Source: Hyphomicrobiales bacterium
Lineage (GTDB): Bacteria > Pseudomonadota > Alphaproteobacteria > Rhizobiales > Rhizobiaceae
Direction of reading: 5' to 3'
Assembly: GCA_900466475.1 (NCBI GenBank)
Contig: UBMI01000026.1
Coordinates: forward strand, 62,001 to 126,000
DNA: 64,000 bases
Shown here: positions 45,829 through 55,500 of the stretch, one piece after another
Layout: the number at the start of each line of letters is the position of its first letter
Position numbering within the stretch: the first letter of the stretch is position 1
Notes under the pieces: model-generated
Told to the model about the DNA's origin: nothing
Databases searched by the model: none
What the model saw: only the letters and a program-made list of their open reading frames with translations
Translations under genes and position numbers: made by a program

Positions 45829-46761
45829 ATGTCTTTCGCGCCTCTCCATCTCGACACGCCTCTCTTCCAGACGGCACCTGATTACAGCGCCAGTGGCAAG
45901 CCGCTCTGGCTGAAGCTCGATGCGCTGCAGCCTTCAGGCAGCTTCAAGCTTCGCGGTGTAGGCCGGCTTTGCCAGCATGAGGTTCAAAACGGCGCGCGCG
46001 AGATCTTCTGCGCTTCGGGCGGCAATGCCGGCATTGCCGCGGCCTATGCCGGACGGGCGCTCGGCGTGCCTGTTACCATCGTCGTGCCCGAGACGACCGC
46101 GCCGGACGTGCGACGGACGATTGCCGCAACAGGTGCCAAGGTGCTCGTCCATGGATCTGTCTTCGACGAGGCTAATGCGCATGCAATCGCTCTCGCTGAG
46201 AGCCGCAAGGCAACCTATGTGCATCCTTTCGATCATCCGCTCCTGTGGGATGGCCATGCCACGCTGATCGACGAGGTGGTGGCGAAAGGCGCCAAATTCG
46301 ACTGCGTCGTTACCAGCGTTGGCGGCGGCGGGTTGCTTGCCGGAATCGTCGAGGGACTGAGGCGGAATGGGCTTTCCGACGTGCCTGTCATTGCCGTCGA
46401 GACGGAGGGAGCGGCATCATTTCATGCCAGCCTCAAGGCCAACGAGCGTATTTCGCTACCGGCCATTACATCGATTGCCACCTCACTCGGCGCACGGCAG
46501 GTGGCGCAGCATGTTTTCGATCTGCCAAAGCACCATCCGATTGAAAGTGTTCTCGTCAGCGATGCCGATGCCGTGGCCGCCTGCCGGAAATTTGCCGATG
46601 CGCAGCGCATCCTGGTCGAACCGGCCTGTGGTGCAGCGCTTGCCGTTGCCGATATCCACGCTGGCCTGCTGTCGCGCTTTAACAATCCGCTCATCGAAGT
46701 CTGTGGCGGTATCGGCGTGTCGCTCGAAAAGCTTGACCTCTGGAAAGAGAAATTTCTCTGA
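45829..46761 (+). CDS. Serine/threonine dehydratase-like PLP enzyme
   Basis: A 310-residue fold-type II PLP enzyme. The PLP lysine is in SGSFKLRG (36-43), the substrate loop reads ASGGNAGIAAAYAG, the phosphate-binding glycine loop VGGGGLLAG, and the C-terminus EVCGGIGVSLEKL. Length and lack of a regulatory ACT domain fit the catabolic eukaryotic-type L-serine/L-threonine dehydratases. Substrate choice between serine, threonine and others is not resolved. Confidence 0.85.
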   Translation: MSFAPLHLDTPLFQTAPDYSASGKPLWLKLDALQPSGSFKLRGVGRLCQHEVQNGAREIFCASGGNAGIAAAYAGRALGVPVTIVVPETTAPDVRRTIAATGAKVLVHGSVFDEANAHAIALAESRKATYVHPFDHPLLWDGHATLIDEVVAKGAKFDCVVTSVGGGGLLAGIVEGLRRNGLSDVPVIAVETEGAASFHASLKANERISLPAITSIATSLGARQVAQHVFDLPKHHPIESVLVSDADAVAACRKFADAQRILVEPACGAALAVADIHAGLLSRFNNPLIEVCGGIGVSLEKLDLWKEKFL

Positions 46762-46776
46762 GATCCGGGCAAGAAA

Positions 46777-46799
46777 AAGCCGGGCAGAAAGCCCGGCTT
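46777..46799. terminator. Bidirectional terminator between the dehydratase and leuD
   Basis: AAGCCGGGC (46777-46785) pairs perfectly with GCCCGGCTT (46791-46799) around AGAAA, with an A-run on the left. Confidence 0.85.
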
Positions 46800-46821
46800 A
46801 CTAAAAGCAATTTGATAGGGC

Positions 46822-47430
46822 TCAGGCAGCCCAAGGATGCGAAGCGGCGTTCTTCTTTTCGAATTGGTCGATCGCCTTGCCCTTTTCCATGGTCAGGCCG
46901 ATATCGTCGAGGCCGTTCAGCAGGCAGTGACGCTTGAATTCGTCGAGATCGAACTTGATCGAGCCGCCGTCCGGACCGGTGATTTCGAGGTTTTCGAGGT
47001 CGACGCTCAGAACGGCGTTGGAACCGCGTTCGGCGTCGTCCATCAGCTTGTCGAGGTCTTCCTGACTGACCTTGATCGGCAGGATGCCGTTCTTGAAACA
47101 GTTGTTGTAGAAGATGTCGGCGAAGCTGGTGGAGATCACGCAGCGGATACCGAAATCGAGCAGTGCCCACGGAGCATGTTCGCGCGAGGAGCCGCAACCG
47201 AAATTGTCGCCGGCAACCAGGATCTTTGCCTCGCGGTATGCCGGCTTGTTCAGGACGAAATCAGGGTTTTCGGAACCGTCTTCATTGTAGCGGGCTTCGG
47301 CGAAAAGGCCCTTGCCAAGGCCGGTGCGCTTGATGGTCTTCAGATAGTCCTTCGGAATGATCATGTCGGTGTCGATATTGACGACCGGCAGGGGCGCTGC
47401 AACGCCCGTGAGCTTCACGAATTTATCCAT
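46822..47430 (-). CDS. leuD: 3-isopropylmalate dehydratase small subunit
   Basis: Small (swivel) subunit of the iron-sulfur isomerase that turns 2-isopropylmalate into 3-isopropylmalate, in complex with LeuC. The 202-residue product has VNIDTDMIIPKDYLK near the start and the substrate-binding loop GDNFGCGSSREHAPWAL. leuC is not in the window. Confidence 0.96.
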   Translation of the reverse strand: MDKFVKLTGVAAPLPVVNIDTDMIIPKDYLKTIKRTGLGKGLFAEARYNEDGSENPDFVLNKPAYREAKILVAGDNFGCGSSREHAPWALLDFGIRCVISTSFADIFYNNCFKNGILPIKVSQEDLDKLMDDAERGSNAVLSVDLENLEITGPDGGSIKFDLDEFKRHCLLNGLDDIGLTMEKGKAIDQFEKKNAASHPWAA

Positions 47431-47576
47431 GACCCATGCTCCATTTCAGCAAAACGTACTTTCTGAATTTGCATCTATTCCAGTTTTCCGCCGAAATGAA
47501 GAAGAATCTTTCGCCGATGGAGGCCACGCGACGTTTCGCGCGGCCCGCCGATTGCGTATGACTTCTTACTTGGCCT

Positions 47577-47996
47577 TTACTTGGATGGGGCGTTCAGGCC
47601 CCAGAGCACGCCGAACGGATCACGAAGCTGGCCGTAGCGATCGCCCCAGAACATCAGTTCGACCGGCATGACCACTTCGGCGCCGGCAGCCACCGCGCGA
47701 TCCCACCAGAAATCGATATCATCGATGACAAGCTGGATGGCGAAACCTTCATGGCCTTTGAAGGGATGACCGTATTCCGGATAGGCATCCGACAGCATTA
47801 GCGAGCTGCCGTTGATATAGAGGTGTATATGCATCGTACGGCCGCTTTCATCGGGCGGCACGATATAGGCCTGTTCGGCGCCGAAAGCCTTCTTGTAGAA
47901 TTCCGCAGCCTTTGCCGCGCCATCGACCGTCAGATAGGGAAGCAGGCCGTTCTTGACCGGCGGCATCTTGGCCTGGTTGCTCTCCATCGCGTCCAT
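47577..47996 (-). CDS. VOC-family protein, PhnB-like
   Basis: A 139-residue vicinal-oxygen-chelate fold protein with LLPYLTVDGAAKAAEFYKKAF at its start and FWGDRYGQLRDPFGVLWGL at its end, as in the PhnB/glyoxalase-like group. Members vary widely in function (glyoxalases, resistance proteins, uncharacterised). The metal ligands are not clear enough to assign an activity. Confidence 0.85.
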   Translation of the reverse strand: MDAMESNQAKMPPVKNGLLPYLTVDGAAKAAEFYKKAFGAEQAYIVPPDESGRTMHIHLYINGSSLMLSDAYPEYGHPFKGHEGFAIQLVIDDIDFWWDRAVAAGAEVVMPVELMFWGDRYGQLRDPFGVLWGLNAPSK

Positions 47997-48107
47997 GCTC
48001 GTCCTCCATTCGTTTTTTGAAGTGCCGGCTGAATGCTCGGCTGCTTCAAGGACGTAGCAAGGGAGTGTGAGCCGACAATGTCGGTCAGAATTTTCAGGGA
48101 AAAGCGA

Positions 48108-48338
48108 TCAGAGATCGATGATGGTGCCGCGGCCGTCGTTCCAGATGCGCATTTCGCGCTTGCCGTCAGCGCGGGCGCGGACGGGAGCCGGCTTCATCTT
48201 CATCGAAAGGGCGCGGCCGACCATGAGCACGGTCAGGATGCCGCCGACGGCGAGCGTGACCGAGAAGGTGAGAAGTAGCATAGCTACGAAAACCGTGGCG
48301 CCGGCAAGCATGAAGAAGATGGAGCGAATGTTCTGCAT
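48108..48338 (-). CDS. Small membrane protein of unknown function
   Basis: A 76-residue protein with one long or two adjacent hydrophobic helices (about 7-43), followed by a basic cytoplasmic tail KMKPAPVRARADGKR and the end IWNDGRGTIIDL. I do not recognise the family. It stands alone, divergent from the CitE-like gene. Regular codon use supports a real gene. Confidence 0.7.
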   Translation of the reverse strand: MQNIRSIFFMLAGATVFVAMLLLTFSVTLAVGGILTVLMVGRALSMKMKPAPVRARADGKREMRIWNDGRGTIIDL

Positions 48339-48451
48339 TGGTTAGAGACCTTTCTACGGAAAGGAATGTGGTCCTTCTTTTTTCTCTCTGCAAGCCAAGC
48401 ATGGCTTTTTGTTGTCTTGCCGGGTTTTGCGAAGCTTGGCACTAATAATCC

Positions 48452-49357
48452 ATGAGCCGAACACCACCTCTCCGTTCCCTGCGTCTGCGCCGCTCTGTGC
48501 TGAGCGTGCCCGCCATCAATGCGCGGGCGCTTGAAAAGACCTATTCCCTTGATTGCGATGCAGTTATTTTTGATCTGGAGGATTCCGTAGCCCCCGATAA
48601 GAAAGCGGAAGCCCGAGACAATCTGAAAGCTTTTTTTGCCGGACCGCCGCTTGAGGGCAAGGAAAGGATCATCCGCATCAACTCTTTGTCATCCGGATAC
48701 GGGCTGGCGGATCTGGAGCTGATAAAGACATTATCGCCCGATGCCGTTCTCCTGCCGAAGGTGGACGAACCGCAGGACGTCATGGCCATCGGTGATCTGC
48801 TTGCCGAAGCCTATGCGCCGGACGAATTGCGCATCTGGGCGATGATCGAGACGCCGCGCGGCGTGCTGAATGCCGCAGCAATCGCCGAATCCGGCCGCAC
48901 ACCGGGATCGCGGCTCGATTGCCTGGTCGTCGGGCTCAACGATCTGCGCAAGGAAACGGGTGTCTTGCCGCAGCCAGGGCGGACCTATCTCGTGCCCTGG
49001 CTGATGCAGGTCGTTCTGGCGGTAAAAGCCTACGGTCTCGATGCGCTCGACAGCGTGTTCAACGATTTCCGGGATGGCAATGGCTTCGATGCCGAATGCG
49101 GGCAGGGCCGTGCCATGGGTTTTGCCGGCAAGATGCTGATCCACCCGACGCAGATTGCAGCCGCCAACGTGCATTTCGGACCTGACGAGGAGGAGATCGC
49201 GGAGGCGGAGGCCATCATCGCCGCCTTTGCCGACCCGGCGACCGATGGGCTCAACGTCATCAATGCGAACGGGCGGATGATCGAGCGGCTGCATCTTGTC
49301 CAGGCGGAAGCTCTGGTCCATAAAGCGCACCTGATTTCCGCAAGAAAGCCCGCCTGA
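48452..49357 (+). CDS. HpcH/HpaI-family CoA-ester lyase (CitE-like)
   Basis: A 301-residue TIM-barrel protein with LRRSVLSVPAINARALEK, DAVIFDLEDSVAPDKK (metal-binding Asp/Glu), LLPKVDEPQDV, AMIETPRGVLNA and GFAGKMLIHPTQI, matching CitE-like beta subunits and malyl-CoA lyases. Without CitD/CitF partners it probably acts on a free acyl-CoA such as malyl- or citramalyl-CoA. It overlaps the DUF1737 gene by one base. Confidence 0.86.
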   Translation: MSRTPPLRSLRLRRSVLSVPAINARALEKTYSLDCDAVIFDLEDSVAPDKKAEARDNLKAFFAGPPLEGKERIIRINSLSSGYGLADLELIKTLSPDAVLLPKVDEPQDVMAIGDLLAEAYAPDELRIWAMIETPRGVLNAAAIAESGRTPGSRLDCLVVGLNDLRKETGVLPQPGRTYLVPWLMQVVLAVKAYGLDALDSVFNDFRDGNGFDAECGQGRAMGFAGKMLIHPTQIAAANVHFGPDEEEIAEAEAIIAAFADPATDGLNVINANGRMIERLHLVQAEALVHKAHLISARKPA

Positions 49358-49563
49358 TGAAACTCTACCGCTTCCTGACCGGTCCCGACGACGCTTCCTT
49401 CTGCCACAAGGTGACGGCTGCGCTGAACAAGGGCTGGTCGCTGTCGGGCTCGCCCACCTATAGCTTCAACGCTGCGACCGGCCAGATGCAGTGTGGCCAG
49501 GCCGTCGTCAAGGACGTCGAGGGTAAGGATTATCACCCGGACATGAAGCTGTCCGAGCAATAA
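49357..49563 (+). CDS. DUF1737 small protein
   Basis: A 68-residue protein (MKLYRFLTGPDDASFCHKV...) of the DUF1737 family, of unknown function, with conserved ALNKGWSLSGSPTYSF. Its ATG shares one base with the stop of the CitE-like lyase gene (TGATG), so it is almost certainly co-translated with it. The link to CoA-ester metabolism is by position only. Confidence 0.85.
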   Translation: MKLYRFLTGPDDASFCHKVTAALNKGWSLSGSPTYSFNAATGQMQCGQAVVKDVEGKDYHPDMKLSEQ

Positions 49564-49565
49564 GG

Positions 49566-50003
49566 TCAGCGTTCGGCCGCTTCTTCGGCGCTTGCCTCAA
49601 TGCGTTCCATGTCATCGTCGCTGAGGCCGAAGTGGTGGCCGATCTCATGGATCAGCACATGGGTGATGATGTCGCCCAGCGTTTCGTCGTTTTCGGCCCA
49701 GTAATCGAGGATCGGACGGCGATAGAGGCGGATGCGGTTCGGCATCTCGCCGGTTTCCACGGTAAAGCGCTCCGAAATGCCGCGTCCCTCGAAAAGGCCG
49801 AGCAGGTCAAAGGGTGTTTCAAGCGCCATATCCTCGAAAACTTCGTCATCGGGGAAGTCTTCGATTTCGATGGTCAGATTGGTCGTCAGCTTGCGAAATT
49901 CGTCCGGCAGATGGCTGTAGGCCTCCATTGCCAGCGACTCGAAGGTGCTGATCGTCGGCGCATGGCGATCCCGCCAATCATCGCTCCGGTCTACGTGGGC
50001 CAT
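49566..50003 (-). CDS. Small zincin-like metallopeptidase
   Basis: A 145-residue protein with the zinc motif HEIGHHFGL (HExxH, then His six residues on, as in minimal zincins), in the family of short metallopeptidases once called DUF1025. ATG 50003 (MAHVDRSDDW) was chosen; the frame opens 41 codons earlier, but that extension is poor in GC and runs into the imuA regulatory region. Two bases separate its stop from the convergent DUF1737 gene. Confidence 0.82.
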   Translation of the reverse strand: MAHVDRSDDWRDRHAPTISTFESLAMEAYSHLPDEFRKLTTNLTIEIEDFPDDEVFEDMALETPFDLLGLFEGRGISERFTVETGEMPNRIRLYRRPILDYWAENDETLGDIITHVLIHEIGHHFGLSDDDMERIEASAEEAAER

Positions 50004-50128
50004 GAATATTCCTTCCTTTGCGGCCCATATAGAACCTTTATCGCCGATTTTCGAGTGCGGAATCAAAGGCAGGAATAAATTCTTATAAAATGACGGTTGA
50101 CTCTTTATTAGAGCTCTGGAATCCATAG

Positions 50129-50143
50129 GAACATAACAGGAAC
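50129..50143 (+). promoter_or_regulatory. LexA (SOS) box upstream of imuA
   Basis: GAAC-ATAACAG-GAAC fits the alphaproteobacterial LexA operator GAAC-N7-GAAC exactly. It ends 21 bases before the imuA start and predicts SOS induction of imuA-imuB-dnaE2. Confidence 0.85.
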
Positions 50144-50164
50144 AAGACGAATGGAGAGACCGCC

Positions 50165-51109
50165 ATGGCGCAGACCGCCCTGGCGCGCGAGCGGCTTTTT
50201 ACGCTCCGCGAAACCATTGCCCGACTGGAGGGAAAGTCCGCGCCGGCGCTGGCCGCAGCGGAACGGGAAGCCCTGTCGGAAGGGCGCGAGCGGCGGCAGG
50301 GGCGCATTCTGCCGCGCCTGCCTTTCGGTGTGGAGCAGTTCGATGACGCCTTGGAAGGTGGCCTTCAGCTCGATGCAATTACCGAATTTCGCGCGGCGAG
50401 TTCTTGCGATGCAGGGGCGGCAAGTGGTCTGGCGATGGCCATTGCGGCGCGATTGCAGAAGCAGGAGGAGGAGACCAGCAGGCTGCTGCCGCTGCTCTGG
50501 ATCGGTGATGTTGTCGGCACATTGGAGGCGGGGCGCCCTTATGCTCCGGGGCTGAGGGATTTCGGGCTGAAGCCGGAGAGGTTTTTCCATGCCGCGCCGC
50601 GCAAGCTGGAAGATGCGCTCTGGCTGGCGGAAGCAGCCATCGAAAGTGCTGCCTTCTCAGCCGTCGTCTTCGAAGTGCGCGGCAATCCACTGCATTTCGG
50701 CCTGACCGAAAGCCGCCGGCTCAGTCTCAGGGCGCGTGCGGTGCAGCGTCCGCTCTTTCTCCTCCGGCAGGCGGGAGAGGAGGAGGCGAGCAGTGCCGCC
50801 TTCCGCCTGCATGTGGAGCCGGCGCCGTCGGATCTGCGACCGTTGCCGGACGGATCAAAACTTTCCGGCAGCATCGGCAATCCGATTTTCCGTCTCACGC
50901 TGGAGAAGAGCCGCAATCCGGCCCCGCTCTCCTTTCTTCTGGAGTGGAACCCCCATGAACGCGAATTTCTCCCCGTCAACGAACCAAGCTTCGCTCGCCC
51001 TCCAGGCGAACAGTCAGCGCATTCTGTCGCTCAGCTTTCCGCATCTGCCAACGGACCGCATCGCCCGCAGGCGATGGGGGCTGTCCTGGCGTTCGAAAGG
51101 GCGTCCTGA
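50165..51109 (+). CDS. imuA: ImuA, translesion mutagenesis accessory protein
   Basis: First gene of the SOS-induced mutasome cassette. The 314-residue RecA/SulA-like product has RILPRLPFGVEQFDDALEGG near residue 45 and LLWIGDVVG further on. It lacks a clear Walker A lysine, as is usual for ImuA. It is thought to bridge RecA, ImuB and DnaE2. Its 3' end overlaps imuB by 155 bases in another frame, including the region that encodes ImuB's conserved N-terminal strand. Confidence 0.9.
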   Translation: MAQTALARERLFTLRETIARLEGKSAPALAAAEREALSEGRERRQGRILPRLPFGVEQFDDALEGGLQLDAITEFRAASSCDAGAASGLAMAIAARLQKQEEETSRLLPLLWIGDVVGTLEAGRPYAPGLRDFGLKPERFFHAAPRKLEDALWLAEAAIESAAFSAVVFEVRGNPLHFGLTESRRLSLRARAVQRPLFLLRQAGEEEASSAAFRLHVEPAPSDLRPLPDGSKLSGSIGNPIFRLTLEKSRNPAPLSFLLEWNPHEREFLPVNEPSFARPPGEQSAHSVAQLSASANGPHRPQAMGAVLAFERAS

Positions 51110-52568
51110 AGCGGCCCCCCTCGTCTGTTCCGGCAAGCTCAACAATGCCATGCGGCTGACGGCGCTGGATGAATTCGCCGAGAAGCTGGGATTGCGGAAG
51201 GAGCAGGGCGTTGCCGAGGCGCGCGCCATGTATCCGACGCTCGATGTCGTGGAAGAGGATCCTGCGGCCGACCGCCGGCTGCTGGAGGCGATTGCTGACT
51301 GGTGCGACCGCTATACGCCGATGGTGGCGCTCGATGGAAAGGATGGGCTGTTTCTGGATATTACCGGCTGCGCTCATCTCTTCGGTGGGGAGAGGGCGCT
51401 TCTTCAGGATATCCTGTCACGGCTCTTTCATATGGGGCTTGATGCGCGGGGCGCGATCTCCTCGTCGCCTGGTCTTTCCTGGGCTGTCTCCCGTTTCGGA
51501 CAGGGTGGCGTCGTGGACGACGAGGAGAGTGAGCGCATGCTGATGCCGCTGCCCGTCGCGGCCCTGCGGCTGGAAGGCCAGACTGTCGATGCCTTGAGGA
51601 AGCTCGGTCTCAAATATGTCGGTGACGTTATCCATGCGCCGCGGGCGCCGCTGACCCGCCGCTTCGGGCCGGCACTGCTGTTGCGCCTCGATCAGGCGCT
51701 GGGCCATGAAGAGGAGCCGATTTCGCCCCGGCTTCCCGTTGCCAGTCTCTCTTCCGAATGTCGCCTGGCCGAGCCGATCGGAACGGAGGAACAGATCCTC
51801 GCCGTTACCGGGCAGGTTGCCATATCACTTAAACCCTCTCTGGAAGCGCGCGGCGCCGGCGGACGGGTGTTCGAACTGGTGCTGTTTCGTGTCGATGGCC
51901 GGGTTTACCGCATTTCCGTCGGGGCCTCGCGGCCGCTTCGCGAACCGAAGCTTATAGCGGGATTATTTTCCGAGCGCCTACAGGTGATCTATGACGATAT
52001 CGACGCCGGCTATGGTTTTGAGATCCTGCGCCTGAATGTATTGCGGCATGATCCGTTCAACGATGCGCAGGGTGATTTCGAGGGAGATCGACAGGGGGAA
52101 ATCTCGCTTTCGAGTTTTGTCGACCGTGTCGCGGCCCGGCTTGGCGCGGATTGCCTGCAGAGCTTCCAGCTTCGGGAGAGCCACGTGCCGGAGCGCGCCG
52201 TCATCACGGTATCGGCAATGGAGAACCTTCCGGCACGGCGCAAATCAGAGCAGAGGCGCGCGCTGCCTTTTCGTGAGGAACGTCCGCTGCGGCTCTTTGC
52301 AACGCCGGAGCCGGTCGAGGTCGCATTTGCCGAAGTGCCCGACGGTGCGCCGCAGACTTTCCGGTGGCGGCGCCTGCAGCATCAGGTGGCAAGAAGCGAA
52401 GGCCCTGAACGAATTGCCATGGAATGGTGGATCGATGGCGATGATGCCGAAGCGCGGGATTATTTCCGGATCGAGGATGAGGCCGGCCACCGCTTCTGGA
52501 TCTATCGCCGGGGTCTCTATGGAGACAGCCCCGATCCTCGCTGGTTCATGCATGGGGTCTTTGCATGA
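50955..52568 (+). CDS. imuB: ImuB, inactive Y-family polymerase-like protein
   Basis: Y-family-fold protein that tethers DnaE2 to the sliding clamp in SOS mutagenesis. From ATG 50955 the 537-residue product has RILSLSFPHLPTDRIARRR near the N-terminus, DGLFLDITGCAHLFGGE, helix-hairpin-helix-like sequence LRKLGLKYVGDV and a long C-terminal region. The acidic catalytic residues of true Y-family polymerases are not all present. The start lies inside imuA; no later in-frame ATG precedes the conserved N-terminus. It overlaps dnaE2 by four bases. Confidence 0.9.
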   Translation: MNANFSPSTNQASLALQANSQRILSLSFPHLPTDRIARRRWGLSWRSKGRPEAAPLVCSGKLNNAMRLTALDEFAEKLGLRKEQGVAEARAMYPTLDVVEEDPAADRRLLEAIADWCDRYTPMVALDGKDGLFLDITGCAHLFGGERALLQDILSRLFHMGLDARGAISSSPGLSWAVSRFGQGGVVDDEESERMLMPLPVAALRLEGQTVDALRKLGLKYVGDVIHAPRAPLTRRFGPALLLRLDQALGHEEEPISPRLPVASLSSECRLAEPIGTEEQILAVTGQVAISLKPSLEARGAGGRVFELVLFRVDGRVYRISVGASRPLREPKLIAGLFSERLQVIYDDIDAGYGFEILRLNVLRHDPFNDAQGDFEGDRQGEISLSSFVDRVAARLGADCLQSFQLRESHVPERAVITVSAMENLPARRKSEQRRALPFREERPLRLFATPEPVEVAFAEVPDGAPQTFRWRRLQHQVARSEGPERIAMEWWIDGDDAEARDYFRIEDEAGHRFWIYRRGLYGDSPDPRWFMHGVFA

Positions 52569-55500
52569 GACCCGAACCGGCATTTTTCGAGATCGGCGCT
52601 AAGACGAATTTTTCATTCCTCGAAGGCGCTTCGAAGCCTGAAGAGATGGTCGTACAGGCGGCCTGCCTGAAGCTCGGCGGCCTCGGCATCGCGGACCGGA
52701 ATTCGGTTGCCGGCGTGGTGCGGGCCCATGCGCAGGCACAGCAGCTTGAGGAGAGATACAGGAACAGGGATGCGATTTTAGCCGAGGCGAAGAAGAAAGG
52801 AAAAACGGAGATCATTTTCGATCCTATCCGGGTTCAGCCGGGTGCCCGCCTCGTTTTTTCGGATAGAACACCTGATGTCCTTGCCTATCCGTGCAACCGG
52901 AAAGGTTGGGCAAATCTCTGCCGTCTGCTCAGTGCCGGCAATCTGAAGGAAGAAGCGGTCAAGGGAACCTGCATCCTGACGGAAGCGGAGCTTATTGAAT
53001 GGGGTGACGAGATGATGCTCGCGCTCGTCCCCGACCGGGCTGTCGTAAATGATCCGGGTTGCCAGCCTGCTCTTGAAGAATATCTGGACCGGTTCCGCAA
53101 ACGGTTCCGCAAGGCGTTTTTCATGGCGCTGTCACCAGCCTATGACGGCCGCGACCGGCAGGCCTTTGCGGTGCTTTCCATGCTTGCCGCCCGCAACCGG
53201 GTGCCTCTGATTGCGACCAATCAGCCGCTCTATCATGACACGGAGCGCCGGCCGCTTTCGGATATCGTGATCGCCATACGGGAGCATGTGGAGATATCGG
53301 AAGCCGGATTCCTTCTGGCACCGAATGCAGAGCGCTATCTCAAGGATTCACGTGAAATATCGAGGATCTTCCGGGATTATCCGGATGCGGTCGAGAATGC
53401 GCAGCTGTTCTTCGGGAAGCTGAGCTTTTCGCTGAATGAATTGAAGCACAATTATCCGCCTGAAAACGATCCTGGCGAAACACCACAGGAGACGCTTGAG
53501 AGGCTTACCAGAGCGGGTGCGATAAAGCGCTACCCTGATGAGATTCCGAAAAAGGTTGATGAACAGATCGCCTACGAGTTGGATCTGATTAAGCGCAAGA
53601 ATTACGCCTCATACTTTCTGACGGTCCATAAGATCATTCATCACGCCCGCCATGTGCTCAAGGTCCTCTGTCAGGGACGTGGTTCGGCGGCCAACTCAGT
53701 CATTTGCTATTGCCTTGAGATCACGGAAGTCGATCCTACAAAGACCACGCTTCTCTTCGACCGGTTCATTTCGATGGATCGGGACGAACCGCCCGATATC
53801 GATGTCGATTTCGAGCATGAACGGCGGGAAGATGTCATTCAGTCCATTTATAAAAGATACGGTCATGAGCATGCCGGTCTGACAGCAGCTGTTACCAGCT
53901 ACCGCACCCGTTCGGCCGGTCGCGAGGTCGCCAAGGCCTTCGGTCTGTCGGAAGATGTCCAGTCGGCAATCAGCAGTCTGGTCTGGGGCTGGTCCGAGGA
54001 CAATCTTTCGGAACGGGATGCGAAGGCGGCCGGCCTCGATATGAAGGATCGGGTGACGTGGAACGTGCTGAAATACGCCTCCGAGCTTTTGAGCTTTCCG
54101 CGTCACCTTACCCAGCATGTCGGCGGTTTCGTTATCACGCGGGACCGGCTCGATGAGGTGGTGCCAATCATGAAGACGGCAATGCCAGACCGCTACATGA
54201 TCGAGTGGGACAAGGATGATCTCGATAATGTCCAGATCCTCAAGGTGGATGTGCTGGCGCTTGGTATGCTGACTTGCCTGCGAAGGGCCTTCACGCTGCT
54301 TGAACTACACTACGATGTAAAGAAGACGCTCGCTGATCTCGGCAATAAGGAGCATGGAGAGGAGGGTGAGCCCGTCTACGACATGATGGGCCGCGCCGAT
54401 ACGCTTGGCGTTTTCCAGATCGAAAGCCGAGCTCAGATGAGCATGCTGCCGCGCCTAAAACCACGCGTGTTTTATGACCTTGTCATTGAAGTGGCGATTG
54501 TCCGGCCAGGGCCAATTCAAGGCAACATGGTACATCCTTATCTGAAGCGTAGAGAGTTGCGGGATAAGAATCTTCCCATCGAATATCCAAGTGAGAAACT
54601 AAAAACTGTTCTTGAAAGAACCCTTGGGGTTCCCCTGTTTCAGGAGCAGGCCATGCAGATCGCCATTACCGCAGCAGACTTTGAACCAGCAGAAGCAGAT
54701 CGGCTCCGACGGTCGATGGCGACATTCAAGAGAACCGGCACCATTGATAGTTTCCAAAAACGGTTCGTGGATGGAATGATTAAAAATGGCTACGACCCTG
54801 AGTTCGCGGAGCAATGTTTCAACCAGATCAAGGGTTTTGGTGAATATGGCTTTCCAGAGAGCCATGCGGCCTCATTTGCTCTGCTCGTCTATGCATCCTC
54901 GTGGCTGAAAGCCTATTATCCCGACGTCTTCTGCGCGGCGATGCTGAATTCGCAGCCGATGGGCTTTTATGCGCCGGCGCAACTGGTGCGGGATGCACGC
55001 GAGCATGGGGTGAAAATCCTGCCGGCAGATATCAATCTGTCGAATTGGGAGTGTACTCTTGAAGAGGCGGCTTTTGAGCCGGCAGCAATCGATTTTCGCC
55101 ACGGCGAGATGCGGGATATCATCAAGACTCGCCATGCTGTTCGGCTTGGTCTTCTGCAGATCAAGGGTGTTTCCTCTAAAGATATGGGAAAGCTCATCGA
55201 AAACCGAGGTGAGCGTTACCATTCTGTACGTGACCTCTGGTTACGCTCCGGCCTGCAGAAATCTGTCATTGAGCGGCTGGCAGATGCAGATGCCTTTCAA
55301 TCCATCGGACTATCACGACGTCAGGCGTTGTGGGCGGTGCGAGCACTGGATGTGAAAAGCGCGACTGAGGAACTGCCGCTCTTCGAGAAGGTTCGCCACA
55401 TCGATCTTCAGCCTGAGCCGGCTGCCAAGCTCCCTGACATGCTGCCGGGCGAACAGGTCATTGAGGATTACCGCTACCTGTCGCTCTCTTTGAAAGGGCA

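Noticed and set aside
53344..53359. parS-like GGATTCACGTGAAATA inside dnaE2
   Set aside because: Only 13 of 16 positions match and the core is shorter; likely chance.
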